A stretch of 25,161 nt of DNA from Methylococcaceae bacterium (GTDB lineage Bacteria > Pseudomonadota > Gammaproteobacteria > Methylococcales > Methylomonadaceae). The stretch lies in NCBI GenBank assembly GCA_021647585.1, contig JAKIUK010000058.1, forward strand, positions 1 to 25,161, written 5' to 3'. Below the pieces are notes generated by a model. It made no database searches. It was not told where the DNA came from and saw nothing but the letters and a program-made list of their open reading frames with translations. Of this stretch, positions 1 through 8,818 are shown one piece after another (within the stretch, counting starts at the first letter, position 1; the number at the start of each line of letters is the position of its first letter). A program made the position numbers and the translations under genes.

Positions 1-1941
1 TCTCAACTGATATTAAAACAATTTAATATACATGACCTGAGTGGCTTTGGCTGCGAACATTTAACCACAGCAATTGCAGCTGCAGGTTGCTTATTGCAAT
101 ATGTAAAAGATACTCAGCAAAGTGCCCTGCCCCATATCCAGGGTATTTCTATTGAACATAGCGATGACAGTATTGCTCTAGACGCATCCAGTCGCAGGAA
201 CCTTGAACTGGACACTCACCCTAGTGGACAACTGCAATACACCTTATTTGGCGTATTGGATAAAACCTCAACGGCTATGGGCAGTCGATGTTTACGTCGC
301 TGGTTGAATCGTCCGCTGCGTTCTCACATTATTTTGAAAGGTCGGTACGCCTGCATCAACAATTTTCTGCACGACCAGCTCTATCTTGAACTCCAGACTA
401 GCTTACGACAGGTAGGCGATATCGAACGAATCAGCTCTCGTATTGCTTTAAAATCTGCTAGACCCCGTGATTTAATAGTGTTACGAAATACGTTGGGCAT
501 TTTACCGCAACTTCATTTGCAATTAGAAAACACCAATAACCCGCATATTGAAACACTTAAGCGACAAATTGCTGAACAACCTGAACTGCTGGCTTTACTT
601 CAGCAGGCAGTCATTGAAAACCCACCCGTATTAATTCGGGATGGTGGTGTAATTGCTTCCGGTTACAACCAAGAACTGGATGATTTACGTGACTTAAGTC
701 AAAATGCTGATCAGTTTTTAATTGACATGGAAAACCGCGAAAAGGCATCTACTGGTATCACTAACCTGAAGGTCAATTATAATCGCGTCCATGGATATTA
801 CATTGAAGTTTCCCGTTTACATACGGATAAAGTCCCTGAACATTATACCCGCAAACAAACCTTAAAAAGTGTTGAACGCTACATTACCGCTGAACTGAAA
901 TCATTTGAAGACAAGGTTCTCAGTGCTAGGGAAAAATCTTTGGCTTTTGAAAAAGCCCTTTATGATGATTTGCTTATTCGTATTACTAAGTCCTTAACCG
1001 TTTTGCAACACTGCGCATCAGCATTGGCTGAACTGGATGTACTAGTTAATTTTGCTGAACGTGCAGACACTCTTAATTTGTGCCAACCCACTTTAAGTGA
1101 TAAACCCGGTATAGAAATTGAGGGAGGTAGACATTTAGTGGTTGAACAGGTATCAGATAATCCTTTTGTAGCCAATGATGTGTGTTTTAATAATCAACGT
1201 AAAATGTTAATTATCACGGGGCCAAATATGGGGGGTAAATCGACCTATATGCGGCAAACAGCACTTATAGTACTTATGCTGCATGTTGGTTGTTTTGTAC
1301 CGGCCAAAACAGCCACCTGCGGTCCTATAGATAAAATTTTTACTCGCATTGGTGCTTCTGACGATTTAGCCAGTGGTCGCTCTACCTTTATGGTGGAAAT
1401 GTCTGAAACTGCTAACATATTGCATAATGCCACGGCTAACAGTCTAATATTAATGGATGAAATCGGACGGGGGACCAGTACCTTTGATGGCCTTTCTTTA
1501 GCCTGGGCGTGTGCGGTTCATTTGGCTAGACAAACCAAAGCATTTACATTGTTTGCAACACATTATTTTGAACTCACTTCGTTACCTGAAGAACATAAAA
1601 ACATCCACAATGTGCATCTAGAGGCCATGGAACATGGAAATAAAATAGTTTTTCTTCATGCTGTAAAAGAAGGACCCGCCAGTCAGAGTTATGGTTTGCA
1701 GGTCGCTTCACTAGCGGGTGTTCCTAATTCAGTGATTGATAATGCAAAAGACAAATTACAGCAATTGGAAAACAGTGCTTATATTGAACAACAACAAGAG
1801 TCTGGAACTAATCAATTAGATCTGTTTTCAACAAAAGAATGTCACCCCGCAGTATGCCTTATAGAAGAGTTAAATCCAGATGATTTGAGTCCCAGGCAAG
1901 CATTAGATATGCTGTATAGACTTAAAGAATATATCTGTTGA
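1..1941 (+). CDS. mutS: DNA mismatch repair protein MutS, 5' end cut off by the window
   Basis: This is the C-terminal 646 residues of MutS, the ATPase that recognises base mismatches and small loops and recruits MutL. The frame is open from base 1, so the gene starts outside the window; an internal ATG at 94 is not the start. About 200 N-terminal residues are missing, which would include the mismatch-binding domain with its Phe-X-Glu motif. Visible parts are the connector, lever and clamp helices, then the ABC-type ATPase: Walker A GPNMGGKST at fragment residues 407-415 (bases 1219-1245) and the MutS signature MDEIGRGTSTFDG at about residues 485-497. FATHYFELT is the H-loop region. The C-terminal LSPRQALDMLYRLKE helix is intact. 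The frame is unbroken and the family is unambiguous. It is convergent with dsbC. Confidence 0.97.
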   Translation, partial: SQLILKQFNIHDLSGFGCEHLTTAIAAAGCLLQYVKDTQQSALPHIQGISIEHSDDSIALDASSRRNLELDTHPSGQLQYTLFGVLDKTSTAMGSRCLRRWLNRPLRSHIILKGRYACINNFLHDQLYLELQTSLRQVGDIERISSRIALKSARPRDLIVLRNTLGILPQLHLQLENTNNPHIETLKRQIAEQPELLALLQQAVIENPPVLIRDGGVIASGYNQELDDLRDLSQNADQFLIDMENREKASTGITNLKVNYNRVHGYYIEVSRLHTDKVPEHYTRKQTLKSVERYITAELKSFEDKVLSAREKSLAFEKALYDDLLIRITKSLTVLQHCASALAELDVLVNFAERADTLNLCQPTLSDKPGIEIEGGRHLVVEQVSDNPFVANDVCFNNQRKMLIITGPNMGGKSTYMRQTALIVLMLHVGCFVPAKTATCGPIDKIFTRIGASDDLASGRSTFMVEMSETANILHNATANSLILMDEIGRGTSTFDGLSLAWACAVHLARQTKAFTLFATHYFELTSLPEEHKNIHNVHLEAMEHGNKIVFLHAVKEGPASQSYGLQVASLAGVPNSVIDNAKDKLQQLENSAYIEQQQESGTNQLDLFSTKECHPAVCLIEELNPDDLSPRQALDMLYRLKEYIC

Positions 1942-1997
1942 GAAATGAATCAAAGCAATTCATTCCACAAATTTAGTTAATTTAAATTATCTGGTTC

Positions 1998-2025
1998 TGT
2001 AAAGCGGACTTAAGTCCGCTCTACA
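1998..2025. repeat. Dispersed palindrome, copy 1 (REP-like hairpin)
   Basis: Bases 2003-2020 form a perfect 18-base palindrome, AGCGGACTTAAGTCCGCT. The flanking TGTA and TACA extend the stem across one mismatch. Two further copies of the core lie at 16902-16917 and 16936-16951. It sits between the convergent ends of mutS and dsbC, so it could also act as a transcription barrier, but no strong T-run follows on either strand. Confidence 0.75.
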
Positions 2026-2063
2026 AAATAACCGTCATTACCTTGTAGTAGAATAGTAAACAG

Positions 2064-2783
2064 TTATTCGCTAGCTAATGCTTTTGCTAATTGTTTTGCT
2101 GGAACGTATCCTGGAAAAATAGTCCCTTTTTCTGTCACTATCATGGGTGTTCCTTTGACGCCAAACTCATTTCCTAATTTCATCGTTTTATCCACAGGGT
2201 TATCACAGGATATATTGTCTGGTGTTTCACCCTTCTTAGCTTGTGTTAATGCAGCATTACGATCATCAGCACACCAAACTGAAACTGCCTTGTTATAAGA
2301 ATCAGACCCTTTTCCTGCTCTTGGATAAAATAAATATTGAACAGTAATACCTTCCGCCAGATATTGGTCTATTTCAGAATGTAATTTACGGCAGTAACCA
2401 CAATCTATATCGGTAAATACTGATATTTTATATTTCTTCTGTTCCGGTTTAAAAATGATCATCTGGTCTTCACCCAAGTGATCAAGCGCTGATACTCGAG
2501 CACCTGCTAATTTTTCATCTGTTAAATCCTTTCTGGCTGCCAAGTCTATTAAATGCCCCTGTAACAAATACTTTCCATCATCAGAAACATATAGAATGTT
2601 TGCACCTACAGTCACCTCATATAAACCCTTAGCTTCCGATAATTTAATTGAATCGATTTTTATCGAAGGCATTGATTTGCTTAATGCTTTTCTAATGTCA
2701 TCTTCATCTGCATGTGCAATAGTTCCAGCCATGAATGTAAAACCCATAAGAGATAAAGCAATATTTTTTTGTAGTTGTTTCAT
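2064..2783 (-). CDS. dsbC: Thiol:disulfide interchange protein DsbC (periplasmic disulfide isomerase)
   Basis: This 239-residue protein has the DsbC layout. A signal peptide comes first (KQLQKN basic start, hydrophobic core, AHA cleavage site near residue 25). A small N-terminal dimerisation domain runs to about residue 80. A linker and a thioredoxin-fold domain follow, with the active site CGYC at residues 128-131. A second cysteine pair, C171 and C193, fits the structural disulfide of DsbC. The cis-proline motif GTPMIV is at 211-216. The family shuffles wrong disulfides in the periplasm and is kept reduced by DsbD, which is not in the window. It is co-directional with rseP but separated by 132 bp, so it may have its own promoter. 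No strong Shine-Dalgarno sequence is visible before the ATG. It is unusual to find it directly after rseP, where bamA often sits. Confidence 0.93.
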   Translation of the reverse strand: MKQLQKNIALSLMGFTFMAGTIAHADEDDIRKALSKSMPSIKIDSIKLSEAKGLYEVTVGANILYVSDDGKYLLQGHLIDLAARKDLTDEKLAGARVSALDHLGEDQMIIFKPEQKKYKISVFTDIDCGYCRKLHSEIDQYLAEGITVQYLFYPRAGKGSDSYNKAVSVWCADDRNAALTQAKKGETPDNISCDNPVDKTMKLGNEFGVKGTPMIVTEKGTIFPGYVPAKQLAKALASE

Positions 2784-2915
2784 TTTTCAGTTAATAACAG
2801 TTAAAAGTCCTCAATGGACTGTAATAAACAATTTTTGTTCAGTATCAAATTAAATAAGTTGTTCTGACTGTTAACAAAGCACAGGTCAACCTTTATAGGT
2901 TAATAGTCATTTAAG

Positions 2916-4277
2916 TTATTGAAGCAAGCGCCCTATATCCAGATAAATGGCAAATAACATCAAAGACATTAGCATCAACATTCCCAGTTGTTGAAAGACT
3001 ATTTGTATCTTTTCAGAAACAGGACTTCCTTTTATCGCTTCTATAGCAAGAAACATTAAATGCCCTCCATCTAATATGGGTATAGGTAACAGATTTAACA
3101 CACCTAAACTTACACTCACTAAAGCCAGAAATTTCAGAAAATGTACTAAACCCATTTCTGCAGATTGACCGGCATATTGTGCAATACTGATGGGTCCGCT
3201 TAAATTTTTAGGGGATGCCTTACCTATCAGCATCTTTCCCATCATCTGTAGAGTACTTGATGAATAAAACCAGGTTTTTTCAATAGCGCGAATCAGAGCA
3301 TCTAGTGGTGTTAATGAATATTCAACACGCAATGAATCAAGTAACTCTTCAGGGACATCAACCCCTGCCCCAATCCGACCAACATCTTTTTCTTCAATTT
3401 TTATTCTTTCGGGTACGATGGTAATGGGTAGTTGAACGTCCTCTCTTTCAACAATGAGTTGTATCGTTACTTCAGGACGATTTCTAACAAATTCTACCCA
3501 TTGCATCCAATCCTTAATTAATTCACCATTTGCAGTAATAATTTTATCGCCTTTCTGTAAACCCGCCAGTTTTGCTGCGCCATTATCAATCACCTTTCCA
3601 ATAACAGGTTCTAGCGAAGGTGACCATGGCTTTAACCCAACTCTCTGATAAAGCAATTCAGGTTCCTGAACATCTTTTTCAGAAATTTCAAGAAAATGGG
3701 GTTGCTCTATCTCATCAATATTTTTGACTGCAACTTTAATTTCCTGCTCACCTTGCATTGCTAATGAAAACAACAAATTCATTGCTTCAGACCAGGTCGG
3801 TACATTCTCATCATTGATAGAGACTATTTCTTCACCTTCAGCAAAACCAGCTTCTGCCGCCAATGTTCCAGCTTCAATGCTACCAACAATAGGTCTCATC
3901 CCCGTTTCGCCAATGACAAAAGCGCCCCAAAACAGAATAATAGCCAATAGCAGATTAAATACGGGCCCTGCAGCAACAATAGCTGAACGAGCTATTAAGG
4001 ATTGTCGATTAAAAGCGTAAGGTAAATCTTCCTTTTTAACTTCACCTTCTCTTTCATCAACCATTTTGACATATCCACCTAATGGTATTGCTGAGAGCAC
4101 ATACTCAGTAGAATCAGGTGTTTTTTGATATGACCAGATAACTTTTCCAAAGCCAACTGAAAACCGAATAACTTTAACACCCGATTTTCTGGCTACCCAA
4201 AAATGGCCAAACTCATGAATAGAGACCAATATACCAATAGCAACAACAAAATAAAAAATCGTGAACAAAGTTTCCAT
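2916..4277 (-). CDS. rseP: RseP, inner-membrane site-2 zinc metalloprotease
   Basis: RseP cuts the anti-sigma factor RseA within the membrane during the sigma-E envelope stress response and also clears leftover signal peptides. The 453-residue length is normal. The zinc motif HEFGH lies in the first membrane helix (H21, E22, H25). The third ligand is in the conserved NLLPIPILDGGH motif near residue 400. Between them lie two PDZ-like domains (GSIEAGTLAAEAGFAEGEEI and KVIDNGAAKLAGLQKGDKI) in the periplasmic part, and hydrophobic segments follow at the C-terminus. The start codon overlaps the dxr stop by one base (TAATG), so translation is probably coupled. Its substrate rseA is not in the window. 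Confidence 0.96.
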   Translation of the reverse strand: METLFTIFYFVVAIGILVSIHEFGHFWVARKSGVKVIRFSVGFGKVIWSYQKTPDSTEYVLSAIPLGGYVKMVDEREGEVKKEDLPYAFNRQSLIARSAIVAAGPVFNLLLAIILFWGAFVIGETGMRPIVGSIEAGTLAAEAGFAEGEEIVSINDENVPTWSEAMNLLFSLAMQGEQEIKVAVKNIDEIEQPHFLEISEKDVQEPELLYQRVGLKPWSPSLEPVIGKVIDNGAAKLAGLQKGDKIITANGELIKDWMQWVEFVRNRPEVTIQLIVEREDVQLPITIVPERIKIEEKDVGRIGAGVDVPEELLDSLRVEYSLTPLDALIRAIEKTWFYSSSTLQMMGKMLIGKASPKNLSGPISIAQYAGQSAEMGLVHFLKFLALVSVSLGVLNLLPIPILDGGHLMFLAIEAIKGSPVSEKIQIVFQQLGMLMLMSLMLFAIYLDIGRLLQ

Positions 4278-5461
4278 TAAAGCAATCTTTCCTCAACAAT
4301 TTCATATGATTTCTGTCTTGCCAATTTGTCAATTTTTAAAATGTGTTCTAAAGTATCTGCTTCATCAGCAGTAAATTTACTCATACATTTCTCAATAATC
4401 ACGGATATATCCGTAAACTTTATCCGTTCATTCAAAAATTCATCAACAGCGACTTCATTCGCTGCATTTAACACTGTCGGCATAATACCTCCTGCTTTGA
4501 TCGCATCATAAGCCAGTCTTAAACAAGGGAAACGCTCCAGATCAGGTTCTTCAAAATCCATTTGCCTTACATCAAAAATATTAAGTGGCTCTACCCCTGA
4601 ATCAAAACGATCTGGCCATGCCATTGCATGGGCAATAGGCACCCTCATATCAGGGTTTCCCATTTGAGCCAAAACTGAACCATCAACATAATCCACCATA
4701 GAATGAATAATGCTTTGTTTGTGAATTACAACCTGAATATCATCAGCAGACATATTGAATAATAAACAAGCTTCAATTAACTCAAGTCCTTTATTCATCA
4801 TGGTTGCAGAATCAACCGAAATTTTCCGCCCCATATCCCATTTGGGATGTGCAACTGCCTGCTCAACCGTCACATCATGCAATTGTTCAACCGGTGTTTC
4901 CCTAAAAGGGCCACCCGAAGCCGTTAACAAAATACGTCTGGCTTGTTTAGCGGAATCCCCAGCAACATAACCAGCAGGCATACATTGAAATATCGCATTA
5001 TGTTCGCTATCAATAGGTAATAATTTTGCACCTGATTCGCGGACTGCCTGCATAAAGATATCACCTGACATGACTAAAGCTTCTTTATTGGCCAATAATA
5101 CTGTTTTCCCAGCCTTTGCCGCTGCCAGGCTCGGTAATAAGCCAGCTGCACCCACAATAGCAGCCATTACAGAATCCACATTATCAAGGGTTGATACAAA
5201 TTCCAGAGCCTCAACTCCCGCCATCACGTTAATATCAGATATCGACGAGTTTTTTATTTTATCTTTAAATAACGCTGCTTTTTCTACATTGACTACTACT
5301 GCAAATTCAGGATGATGCGCAACACATTGCTCGTATAACGCATCAATGTTGGTATTCGCAGTTAAGGCAATGACTTTATATCGGTCAGTATGCCTGGTAA
5401 CAACATCAAGGGTACTTACTCCAATAGATCCAGTCGCACCAAGTATACAAAGTCCCTTCAT
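4277..5461 (-). CDS. dxr: 1-deoxy-D-xylulose 5-phosphate reductoisomerase
   Basis: Dxr (IspC) converts DXP to 2-C-methyl-D-erythritol 4-phosphate with NADPH, the committed step of the MEP isoprenoid pathway. The 394-residue length fits. The NADPH-binding loop GATGSIG is at residues 8-14. LLANKEALVMSG and LLPIDSEHNAIFQ carry the metal-binding acidic residues. The substrate-binding stretch ASGGPFRE is followed by the catalytic lid region HPKWDMGRKISVDSATMMNKGLELIEA. The product feeds undecaprenyl diphosphate made by uppS two genes upstream. It overlaps cdsA by 4 bases (ATGA) and rseP by 1 base, which marks a tight operon. Its place between cdsA and rseP is the Pseudomonas-type order. Confidence 0.97.
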   Translation of the reverse strand: MKGLCILGATGSIGVSTLDVVTRHTDRYKVIALTANTNIDALYEQCVAHHPEFAVVVNVEKAALFKDKIKNSSISDINVMAGVEALEFVSTLDNVDSVMAAIVGAAGLLPSLAAAKAGKTVLLANKEALVMSGDIFMQAVRESGAKLLPIDSEHNAIFQCMPAGYVAGDSAKQARRILLTASGGPFRETPVEQLHDVTVEQAVAHPKWDMGRKISVDSATMMNKGLELIEACLLFNMSADDIQVVIHKQSIIHSMVDYVDGSVLAQMGNPDMRVPIAHAMAWPDRFDSGVEPLNIFDVRQMDFEEPDLERFPCLRLAYDAIKAGGIMPTVLNAANEVAVDEFLNERIKFTDISVIIEKCMSKFTADEADTLEHILKIDKLARQKSYEIVEERLL

Positions 5462-6333
5462 GAAAAAACACTCCGCCCAATCAAAATGACTCCCGCATAA
5501 TAAAAAGGTGCAGCTGCAATAACACTGTCAATTCGATCCAACAGACCGCCATGACCCGGAAGTATAAAACCGCTATCTTTAACACCTTTCCGGCGTTTTA
5601 CCAGGCTAAAGAATAAATCTCCGTAAATTGAAACAAGTACTGTTAAAATTGACAATAAAATGAAATCCGTTGACATCAATAACGGGTAGCCATAATACAA
5701 AATCAAAATAACAGCACAAATCACAGCAGATAGCATGGCTCCATACATACCTTGAACTGTTTTTCCTGGACTAATCAAAGGTGCCAGCTTATCTTTACCA
5801 AATTTTTTACCCGAAAAATAGGCTGCTATATCAGCAATCCAAATTAGAAGCAAAAAGTACATTACAGCTTCAGGGCCATAATAAGCTCTCAATTTAGTTA
5901 AAAACATCCATGCAGAGATTAATACAAACCAGCCTATAAATAATTGATAGCTTTTTTTCAATTTTATTTTCAACAGTTCATCAGACACATTTCTGATCAA
6001 AAACATCATCATTATCCAATATAAAACTGGGCCTATTACCAGCCATTCCAGAGCACCAGAAAAATTTTTAATTTCAGGGTACTCAAAAATCTCAGCCGTT
6101 ATTTCCAGTATATGAGTCCAGAAAGTGACAAACAACATGGGTAAAATCAATCCAATCTGAAATAGAAACTTATCAGCAATACCATCTGTCTCAGATAAAC
6201 CGGTCCATTCCCAGCCAGCAATAAGAACGATGATCGCTATAAATAAATAGAAATATAGGGTTGGTAATAAAAATACGGCCGAAATGACCACTGCGGCTAA
6301 TATACAAGCCGTTAATATACGTTGAAATAACAT
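5458..6333 (-). CDS. cdsA: Phosphatidate cytidylyltransferase (CDP-diacylglycerol synthase)
   Basis: CdsA is an inner-membrane enzyme that makes CDP-diacylglycerol from phosphatidate and CTP, the branch point for all phospholipids. The 291-residue protein is strongly hydrophobic, with several membrane helices across its length. The C-terminal half holds the family residues SGKKFGKDKLAPLISPGKTVQG and the signature VKDSGFILPGHGGLLDRIDS. The stop overlaps the dxr start (ATGA), and the gene begins 15 bases after uppS ends. The Shine-Dalgarno sequence is weak (AAAAAGAAAA before the ATG), which fits translation coupled to its neighbours. Confidence 0.96.
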   Translation of the reverse strand: MLFQRILTACILAAVVISAVFLLPTLYFYLFIAIIVLIAGWEWTGLSETDGIADKFLFQIGLILPMLFVTFWTHILEITAEIFEYPEIKNFSGALEWLVIGPVLYWIMMMFLIRNVSDELLKIKLKKSYQLFIGWFVLISAWMFLTKLRAYYGPEAVMYFLLLIWIADIAAYFSGKKFGKDKLAPLISPGKTVQGMYGAMLSAVICAVILILYYGYPLLMSTDFILLSILTVLVSIYGDLFFSLVKRRKGVKDSGFILPGHGGLLDRIDSVIAAAPFYYAGVILIGRSVFS

Positions 6334-6348
6334 TTTTCTTTTTAATTA

Positions 6349-7107
6349 TTATTTAGGTTTTGATTGTGAGAAATTGATGATTTGCTCGCCGGTATGACCA
6401 AAACGTCTTTGCCGGTTTTTAAAACTGTTTATAGCTGTCGCTAATAATACCTGGTCAAACTCAGGCCATAGAATATCTGTAAAATAAAACTCTGTATATG
6501 CCAGCTGCCATAACAAAAAATTACTAATCCGTTGCTCTCCTCCCGATCTTATGAATAGATCAGGCTCAGGAAGTTCAAAAGTAGTTAAATGTTGGCTGAT
6601 TACAGACTCAGTAATATCGTGAACCGTTAATTCACCCGCAGCAATTTTTTCTGTTATTTTTTGAAAAGCCTGTGTAATATCCCATCGACCTCCATAATTT
6701 GCGGCTATAACAAGGGTCAACCCATCATTATTTTCAGTTTGCTTTTCAGCCTGGTCAATTTTCTGCTGTAATTTCTCTGAAAAAGCTGACTTATCACCGA
6801 TAATCCTAAGTTTAATATTGTTTTTATCGAGTTTATCAACTTGAGTCTGAAGAGTTCCCATAAACAACTCCATAAGCATATTTACTTCTTTTTTAGGTCT
6901 ACGCCAATTTTCACTGCTGAAGGCAAATAATGATAAGACTTCTATTTTTTCTTTTACACAGTACTCCACGACTTTTCTGACTGTTTTAACGCCTGCTCTA
7001 TGACCCATGATTCTGGGCATAAACTTCTTCTCTGCCCAACGACCATTTCCATCCATGATAATGGCAATATGTCGAGGGTTGCTATTACTTGAATTATTAT
7101 CCTTCAT
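6349..7107 (-). CDS. uppS: Di-trans,poly-cis-undecaprenyl-diphosphate synthase
   Basis: UppS adds eight isoprene units to farnesyl diphosphate to give the C55 carrier lipid used for peptidoglycan and O-antigen. The 252-residue length is typical. The N-terminal HIAIIMDGNGRWA motif includes the catalytic Asp, D19, and the P-loop-like diphosphate site. FAFSSENWRRP is the substrate loop. The C-terminal DLFIRSGGEQRISNFLLWQLAYTEFYF signature is complete. It lies 21 bases after frr and 15 before cdsA in the same transcript direction. Confidence 0.97.
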   Translation of the reverse strand: MKDNNSSNSNPRHIAIIMDGNGRWAEKKFMPRIMGHRAGVKTVRKVVEYCVKEKIEVLSLFAFSSENWRRPKKEVNMLMELFMGTLQTQVDKLDKNNIKLRIIGDKSAFSEKLQQKIDQAEKQTENNDGLTLVIAANYGGRWDITQAFQKITEKIAAGELTVHDITESVISQHLTTFELPEPDLFIRSGGEQRISNFLLWQLAYTEFYFTDILWPEFDQVLLATAINSFKNRQRRFGHTGEQIINFSQSKPK

Positions 7108-7128
7108 TACCAGTAGCTAAAGTAAAAG

Positions 7129-7686
7129 TTACATTGAAAGTAAATCAGCCTCTTTAACCTCAAGATGCTTTTCTATTTCTTTAATAAACTTATCTGTGAT
7201 TTTCTGAATTTTTTCTTCACCTGCTCTTGCATCATCTTCAGAGATCATTTTTTCTTTTAAAGCCTCTTTTATTTCCGAATTAGCATCTCGGCGAATATTT
7301 CTTACAGCTACACGACCCTGTTCAGCTTCACTTTTTACCACTTTCACCAGATCTCGACGACGTTCCTCAGTCAATGGTGGTAATGGAATACGTATTGTTA
7401 ACCCCTGAGTTGTAGGGTTTAATCCCAAATCAGATGCCATAATGGCTTTCTCAATAGCTTTAGTCATGTCCTTTTCCCAAGGAGATACTTTTAAGGTACG
7501 AGCATCTTCAACTGATACATTGGCAACTTGTGACAAAGGGGTCTCAGCACCATAATATGAAACTGTGATCTGATCCAACAAACTGGGATGAGCACGTCCG
7601 GTTCTGATTTTGGTAAATGCTTTCTGCAGGGCTTCTACACTCTTCCCCATTCTGATAGAAGCATCCTGTTGTATATCACTAATCAT
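7129..7686 (-). CDS. frr: Ribosome recycling factor
   Basis: RRF works with EF-G to split the post-termination ribosome into subunits. The 185-residue length is exactly that of the family. Conserved blocks are KIRTGRAHPSLLD, YYGAETPLSQVANVSVEDARTL, PLPPLTEERRRDLVKVVKSEAE and VAVRNIRRDAN. The start has a good Shine-Dalgarno sequence (AAGGAA, about 9 bases before the ATG). It follows pyrH by 24 bases, as in most gammaproteobacteria. Confidence 0.98.
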   Translation of the reverse strand: MISDIQQDASIRMGKSVEALQKAFTKIRTGRAHPSLLDQITVSYYGAETPLSQVANVSVEDARTLKVSPWEKDMTKAIEKAIMASDLGLNPTTQGLTIRIPLPPLTEERRRDLVKVVKSEAEQGRVAVRNIRRDANSEIKEALKEKMISEDDARAGEEKIQKITDKFIKEIEKHLEVKEADLLSM

Positions 7687-7710
7687 TTCTTATTTCCTTT
7701 TCAAAAGTAT

Positions 7711-8430
7711 TCAATCTCTTTCAATTAGAGAACCAATATCTTCGCCTTGCATTAAACGCATCACAGCACCAGGTTCAAAAATATTCATCACTCGCATAGG
7801 TAAGTTATTATCTCTACATAATACCAATGCAGTTGTATCCATGACCATTAAACGTTGATCCAAAGCTTCATCATAAGTCAATCGAGAATAGAACCTAGCA
7901 GCCTTATTTTTTTCCGGATCAGCAGAAAAAACACCTTTTACTTTAGTTGCTTTTATCATCAATTCTGCATTAATTTCAATCGCCCTGAGACTTGCAGCAG
8001 AATCTGTAGTAAAAAAAGGATTACCTGTTCCAGCTGCAAAGATAACGACCCGACCTTTTTCCAAATGCCTTACAGCTTTTCGTCGAATATAATCTTCACA
8101 CACCTGATTTATTTTTAACGCCGTCATGACTCTAACTTGCTGGCCCATATGTTCAAGAGAATCTTGCATAGCTAAAGCGTTTATAACCGTTGCCAACATA
8201 CCCATTTGATCACTTGTCACCCGGTCTAAACCTTCTGAAGCTTTTTCTGCTCCACGCAAAATATTGCCGCCTCCTATAACCAATCCGACTTCAATCCCTA
8301 CATCACACAAATCTTTCACTTCACTTGCAAGGCGCTTAACAATTTCAGAATCAATACTGCCACCTTTTTCACTCATTAAAGCTTCACCGCTCAACTTAAG
8401 TAAAATTCGCTTGCAAATCAATTGCGTCAT
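7711..8430 (-). CDS. pyrH: UMP kinase
   Basis: PyrH phosphorylates UMP to UDP and is an amino-acid-kinase-fold hexamer regulated by GTP and UTP in this group. I place the start at the ATG at 8428-8430, giving 239 residues beginning MTQLICKRILLKLSGEAL. That matches the family length and has an AGGA sequence about 10 bases upstream. The frame stays open for 53 more codons, but those are read from the tandem repeat region and do not resemble PyrH. Motifs are KLSGEAL, VIGGGNILRG, TSDQMGMLATVINALAM, VIFAAGTGNPFFTTDSAASLRAIEI and ATKVKGVFSADP. It is the first gene after the tsf terminator, so it probably has its own promoter, which I could not pin down. Confidence 0.95.
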   Translation of the reverse strand: MTQLICKRILLKLSGEALMSEKGGSIDSEIVKRLASEVKDLCDVGIEVGLVIGGGNILRGAEKASEGLDRVTSDQMGMLATVINALAMQDSLEHMGQQVRVMTALKINQVCEDYIRRKAVRHLEKGRVVIFAAGTGNPFFTTDSAASLRAIEINAELMIKATKVKGVFSADPEKNKAARFYSRLTYDEALDQRLMVMDTTALVLCRDNNLPMRVMNIFEPGAVMRLMQGEDIGSLIERD

Positions 8431-8526
8431 AATCGAAAATCCTGTAAAAAAGAAAATGAATAAAAAGTAAGTTTTTAAACCCTTTGCTAAAAGAACAAAA
8501 CTTGCAAAACATGTATTCTTTATATT

Positions 8527-8781
8527 TCCATGTAGGTCACAGTTTTTTGCTCCTGCAAAAACTGCATTCCCTACATCCATGTAGGTCACAGTTTTTTGCT
8601 CCTCGGCAATTGCTCCTGCATTGCCCTATTACACACCATCCATGGCGTTATGCAATAACTGCATTTGCTACATCCCTGTAGCTCACAGTTTTTTGCTCCT
8701 CGGCAACTGCTCCTGCGTTGCCCTACTACACTCCATCCATGGCGTTATGCAATAACTGCATTCGCTACATCCCTGTAGCTC
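8527..8781. repeat. 97-bp tandem repeat (two full copies plus partial copies) between pyrH and tsf
   Basis: Two adjacent full copies, 8576-8672 and 8673-8769, have a period of exactly 97 bases. A shortened copy at 8527-8575 lacks about 48 internal bases, and the first 12 bases of a fourth copy lie at 8770-8781. Copies b and c are nearly identical, differing at a handful of positions such as the TCCATGTAGG versus TCCCTGTAGC start. The part reading GCTCCTCGGCAACTGCTCC onward recurs at 14471-14529, and in reverse at about 24700-24762. The repeat fills most of the 388-base gap between pyrH and tsf and carries no gene. Confidence 0.9.
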
Positions 8782-8805
8782 AAAAAAAACCCGGTATTAC
8801 CCGGG
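8782..8805 (-). terminator. Intrinsic terminator after tsf
   Basis: Read on the - strand, a CCCGG stem pairs with CCGGG around a six-base loop and is followed directly by eight T residues. It starts 13 bases beyond the tsf stop codon. This should end the rpsB-tsf transcript before pyrH. Confidence 0.85.
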
Positions 8806-8818
8806 CTATACAGCTGAG

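Noticed and set aside
1942..1975. Terminator for mutS from the AATGAAT/ATTCATT stem just after the stop
   Set aside because: The stem is short and AT-only and no T-run follows.
8431..8589. 53-codon N-terminal extension of pyrH
   Set aside because: It is read from the AT-rich leader and the tandem repeat, has no PyrH similarity, and the ATG at 8430 gives the normal 239-residue protein with an AGGA sequence upstream.
8527..8781. CRISPR array
   Set aside because: The 97-base units are contiguous and near-identical with no short repeat/variable spacer pattern, and no cas genes are present.
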